Assembly (NCBI RefSeq): GCF_022539315.1
Contig: NC_066319.1
Coordinates: 27,986,093 to 28,050,092, forward strand
Reading direction: 5' to 3'
Source: Serinus canaria
Taxonomy: Eukaryota > Chordata > Aves > Passeriformes > Fringillidae
DNA: 64,000 nucleotides
Both the position numbers and the translations under genes were made by a program. The notes below the pieces were generated by a model, which was given only the letters and a program-made list of their open reading frames with translations, was not told the DNA's origin and made no database searches. Shown one piece after another: positions 62,251 through 64,000 of this stretch; position 1 is the first letter of the stretch; each line of letters begins with the position of its first letter.

Positions 62251-64000
62251 TTCTGTGTCTCTGTGATTTAATTCACATCTGTGACATACAAACAGGTAAG
62301 GAACAGGTATTGCAGTGAGATACAGGTGTCTGTTTCACAAGTGCTTACAGCTGTGTACTTGGGAACAGCCAAGGGAGCAGCCCTTCAGGATGGAAGTAGA
62401 CCACAGGGAACAGGGTCTTCCTTTTGTGGAAGAGTAGAGAAGGCTTATCCAGATCACAACCAGTAAGCATTGCATTTCTGAACCATAAAATATATGCCAT
62501 CAGTAGTGACACCAAATCTGGCATTTTACAAGAACAAATTGGTTTTATTTCCTGGAAATTTTCCAGTGTCTTGACTGCTGACTGCTTCTGAGAAGTGCTG
62601 TGTATTTTATAGTCTCTAAGAGGAGCTGTCTATGGGGCTCCCCAAGTTAACTGAATTTCTAAAGTATTTGGAATTATTCTGCAAGTGTTCCCTACCTAGA
62701 ATACCTGCAATATTTGATAGATACTTTATCTGACTATCTCAGGGAATTTCTTTTGACTTATTCTTTGATTCTTTCTTCAGCTATAACAGAATGTGTCCTT
62801 GCAGCTCTATGGAGTGCTACACAGAAGCATTGTCATTTTAATTTTTTTAACACAACATAAAATATGTCCAACTTCTGAAAAATATTAGGAACATGGAAAT
62901 ACCATTCAGTAAGTTTTATTGTTATTATTTCTATTACAGTAGTAACTAGACCGTTCTATCAGATCAGCATGGAGAGGAGTCTGTAGTCCAGATCACAGTT
63001 AAAACTTTTTTTTAAAGGTGTTTCAGGATAAAGGGCTATAATGCACTTGTCTGCTAACAAAAGAATTATTTGTATTTAGAAAATAAAGAGCACACTTTTG
63101 GCAAACATTCCGTAAAGGCAGGATAAGTACCCCAACACTTGGGAACGTTCGGGAAGAAAGATATTGGTGACTCTACAAATTATTATGGTCAACTCTTGCT
63201 GCATCCCAAATATATATATTTTTAGAATATGCATTTTCCTGTAATTTCTTATGTGTATTTTGTGGTGTCCTGTATCCAAAAAGGGCCAATTACATTATGA
63301 TGGGATGTAAAATACAAAGCATGTGATTCACACTTTTTCCCAGCTTTTTGTCTAGAGCAAATGTATCCTTAAATATTTATCTATGCTGTCTGCAGAAATG
63401 AGGTAACACATTGTTTGTGTAGGCTGTGCTTATTGTCATGATAGAACATGGATGGTTTTGATTAGATGATGAAAACTTGATCCTGCATTTATGTCAAAAG
63501 GCAAGATAACTGCACTTGACTAACACCACATCTATTCCTCATAACCAGAGACCTCCTTTGGGGGTTGGGGGAGTAGGAGGGGTGTCCTCTGAGAAATAAC
63601 AATTGTAATTCAGGTATTGCAAACAAAGGATAGAAGACGGACAAGAGATATGTGAGTTAATTGAAAGATGGAGATAAAAAGTAACAAAAGCACTACACCC
63701 AGCACCTTCCAACTACCTATGCAATCTAGCACCTATTAAAACGTTTTTATTTTGCTTTTTTAATACAAAAAGAGTGGCAGAAGTTTCAGGTTGCCACCTT
63801 GATTGCCTGCCATTGTTGATCAATAGTATACTATAAATTGCCAAGTATAGATCTATGTTGAGACAGAGAAACACTGGAGTCAGGGAGTTCTTGTTTACAG
63901 AGCTGCACACTGAAGAGACAGAGGTGTAAATGAAAGCACAGTTTAGCCCAGAAAGCTAACTTGCAAATGCAGTTTTGGGAAAGATAAAGTAATAAAATTC

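Larger units (their letters stand above)
61708..64000. other. Downstream flank of the ADAM gene
   Basis: It contains the likely polyadenylation signal, the decayed ADAM fragment and a small hairpin. From 62260 to 64000 the sequence is AT-rich and I recognise no gene, RNA or mobile element. Confidence 0.8.

Overview
The window looks like vertebrate, most probably bird, genomic DNA. Coding exons are sparse and bounded by GT..AG splice sites, introns are long and AT-rich, and gene starts sit in sharp CpG islands. There are 3' ends of CR1 LINEs, and a decayed endogenous retrovirus has an LTR resembling families I know from birds. I recognise three protein-coding genes in the order TTC9 (minus), MED6 (plus) and an ADAM20/ADAM21-type metalloprotease (plus). 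From memory, human 14q24.2 holds the same neighbours, so this appears to be a conserved syntenic block.

Layout: positions 1-26229 are occupied by TTC9 on the minus strand. Coding exon 1 is at 25860-26229 inside a CpG island, coding exon 2 at 4205-4387, and intron 1 is about 21.5 kb. The last short exon was not found and probably lies before position 1. Positions 26.6-43.5 kb are intergenic, with one good CR1 3' end near 29.9-30.4 kb and no gene I can support. MED6 runs from 43716 to 55553 in eight coding exons that join in frame to a 245-residue protein. Its 5.6 kb first intron carries a near-identical ~188 bp tandem duplication with a perfect palindrome, and a broken class I-like endogenous retrovirus fragment flanked by two different parts of one LTR. 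About 3.9 kb downstream is a single-exon ADAM gene (59416-61707, 763 residues) with a complete zinc site. A ~134 bp decayed copy of part of its own coding sequence lies about 230 bp past the stop codon.

The genes are not an operon and have unrelated roles: a TPR adaptor protein, a Mediator head subunit of RNA polymerase II transcription, and a membrane metalloprotease-disintegrin. I found no CRISPR array, tRNA, rRNA, bacterial-type system or clearly new gene system. The most unusual signals are structural: a 31-bp near-perfect hairpin in TTC9 intron 1, the palindrome plus tandem duplication in MED6 intron 1, the LTR split around retroviral pol sequence, and the ADAM microduplication. All coordinates and alignments were made by eye; repeat family names are from memory and were not checked against a database.
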